DNA of 64,000 bases, taken from Bacillus cereus. Lineage in GTDB: Bacteria; Bacillota; Bacilli; Bacillales; Bacillaceae_G. How positions within the stretch are numbered: the first letter of the stretch is position 1; every line of letters starts with the position of its first letter. The notes under the pieces were generated by a model. The model made no database searches, was not told the DNA's origin, and was given only the letters and a program-made list of their open reading frames with translations. Of this stretch, positions 63,465-64,000 are shown piece after piece. The stretch lies in the NCBI RefSeq assembly GCF_025917685.1, contig NZ_CP089518.1, forward strand, positions 436,501-500,500, read 5' to 3'. The translations under genes and the position numbers were made by a program.

Positions 63465-64000
63465 GTCGCTATCAATTATTATACCTGTATGTAATGAAGT
63501 GGATACGATTTCAGACGTTATTCAATCGGTAAAAGGATTAAATCCAGTAGAGATTATTGTAGTAGCAAACGGTTGTAATGATGGTACAGAAGAGGTTGCT
63601 GATCGATTAGGATGTAAAGTAATCAAGTATACAGAGTTACTAGGGAATGATGTTGGTCGTGCAGTTGGCGCAAAACACGCCATAGGTGATGTATTACTAT
63701 TTATAGATGGAGATTTTGCTATTCAAACTTCAAAATTACAATTATTCCTAAATCCAATTTTACATGATCAGGCCGACATCGTTTTAAATAATTTGGACGC
63801 ACTATTTTTAAAAAAACAAAAACCGCACTCTGTGACAGTATGGCGTCAAATATTAAATGCAATGTTAGAGCGTGAAGCGTTAAAAATTGATTCTTTATTA
63901 TCCGTACCTCATGCGTTGACGAAAGAAGTTGTTCAAAGTATTGGATATGAATGTTTTGTTAATCCTATTGTGGCTCATTTACGCCTAGTTCAAAGTAAAT
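63457..64000 (+). CDS. GT2 glycosyltransferase, truncated at window end
   Basis: The frame overlaps the epimerase gene by eight bases and runs out of the window; about 181 residues are visible. It starts [18 protein letters not shown] and has [31 protein letters not shown] and LFIDGDFAI, the same pattern as the duplicated glycosyltransferase two genes upstream, of which it is a paralogue. The SVPHALTKEVV segment is also shared. It is probably the next enzyme of the same polysaccharide pathway; its full length cannot be told. Confidence 0.85.
   Translation, partial: MAKSLSIIIPVCNEVDTISDVIQSVKGLNPVEIIVVANGCNDGTEEVADRLGCKVIKYTELLGNDVGRAVGAKHAIGDVLLFIDGDFAIQTSKLQLFLNPILHDQADIVLNNLDALFLKKQKPHSVTVWRQILNAMLEREALKIDSLLSVPHALTKEVVQSIGYECFVNPIVAHLRLVQSK

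Noticed and set aside
1..64000. tRNA, rRNA, CRISPR array, IS element, prophage or att sites
   Set aside because: No matching repeats, CCA-ending clover-leaf segments, transposase or integrase motifs were found by reading; short or diverged ones could have been missed.

Overview
The window is a chromosomal segment of a low-GC Gram-positive bacterium, almost certainly a member of the Bacillus cereus group. Evidence from the sequence: AT-rich DNA with strong GGAGG ribosome binding sites; gene blocks in the same order as Bacillus subtilis yceC-H and yfj/yfk; a lipobox and an LPNTA sorting signal; and four copies of a roughly 100-155 bp repeat bounded by TTTAT that matches what I know of the cereus-group repeat bcr1. 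No rRNA, tRNA, CRISPR array, IS transposase or prophage was found. The segment reads as core chromosome with some accessory insertions.

Layout. 1-2.8 kb: a thiamine-precursor type ABC transporter (binding protein, permease, ATPase) behind a truncated MTH1187-family thiamine-binding gene. 2.8-9.3 kb: an unknown gene, an ABC-F ATPase with an apparent leader-peptide/terminator attenuator, three small stress-type genes, a small membrane protein under palindromic operators, and a TetR/MFS efflux pair sharing a matched operator. 9.3-15.5 kb: a UMF1-type transporter, a nucleotide pyrophosphatase-like enzyme, a T-box controlled second prolyl-tRNA synthetase, and a sortase-anchored surface protein made of pentapeptide repeats. 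15.7-22.4 kb: a ROK kinase and the tellurite/stress operon yceC-yceD-yceE-terC-yceG-telA.

22.4-30 kb: two P-type ATPases (Ca2+ and Zn2+/metal type) flank a yfkJ-yfkI-yfkH-like block. In it the tyrosine phosphatase gene carries a TTTG repeat expansion that breaks its frame. 30-36 kb: DMT and YhhN membrane proteins, signal peptidase I, a 918-residue TPR protein with a degenerate dynamin-like GTPase core, and a DedA protein; two bcr1 copies flank the dynamin-like gene. 36.4-47.4 kb: a half-size EamA transporter behind a Fur box, then the yfk/yfj block (general stress PPOX protein, CaxA, YfkD, YfkAB, fumarase, PdaA, AlkA-type glycosylase, RNA uracil methyltransferase, TruA).

47.4-52.5 kb: a sigma-54 regulon comprising a RocR-type activator, paired upstream palindromes, a -24/-12 promoter, a tiny lipoyl-like protein, an amino acid permease (after a cre site) and an M20 deacylase. 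52.5-59 kb: an XRE/DUF1232 regulator, YtaF, glutaminase, an N-acetylglucosamine PTS permease with a cre site, and a membrane-anchored penicillin-binding-like serine hydrolase. 59-64 kb: the start of a polysaccharide operon with two small DUF2642-like proteins, a tandem-duplicated GT2 glycosyltransferase, a nucleotide-sugar dehydrogenase, an epimerase and another GT2 cut by the window end.

The best candidates for undescribed biology are the ABC-F leader attenuator, the sigma-54/lipoyl-like operon, the TPR-pseudodynamin, the bcr1 insertions that supply the ends of two coding sequences, and the TTTG frameshift in the phosphatase gene.
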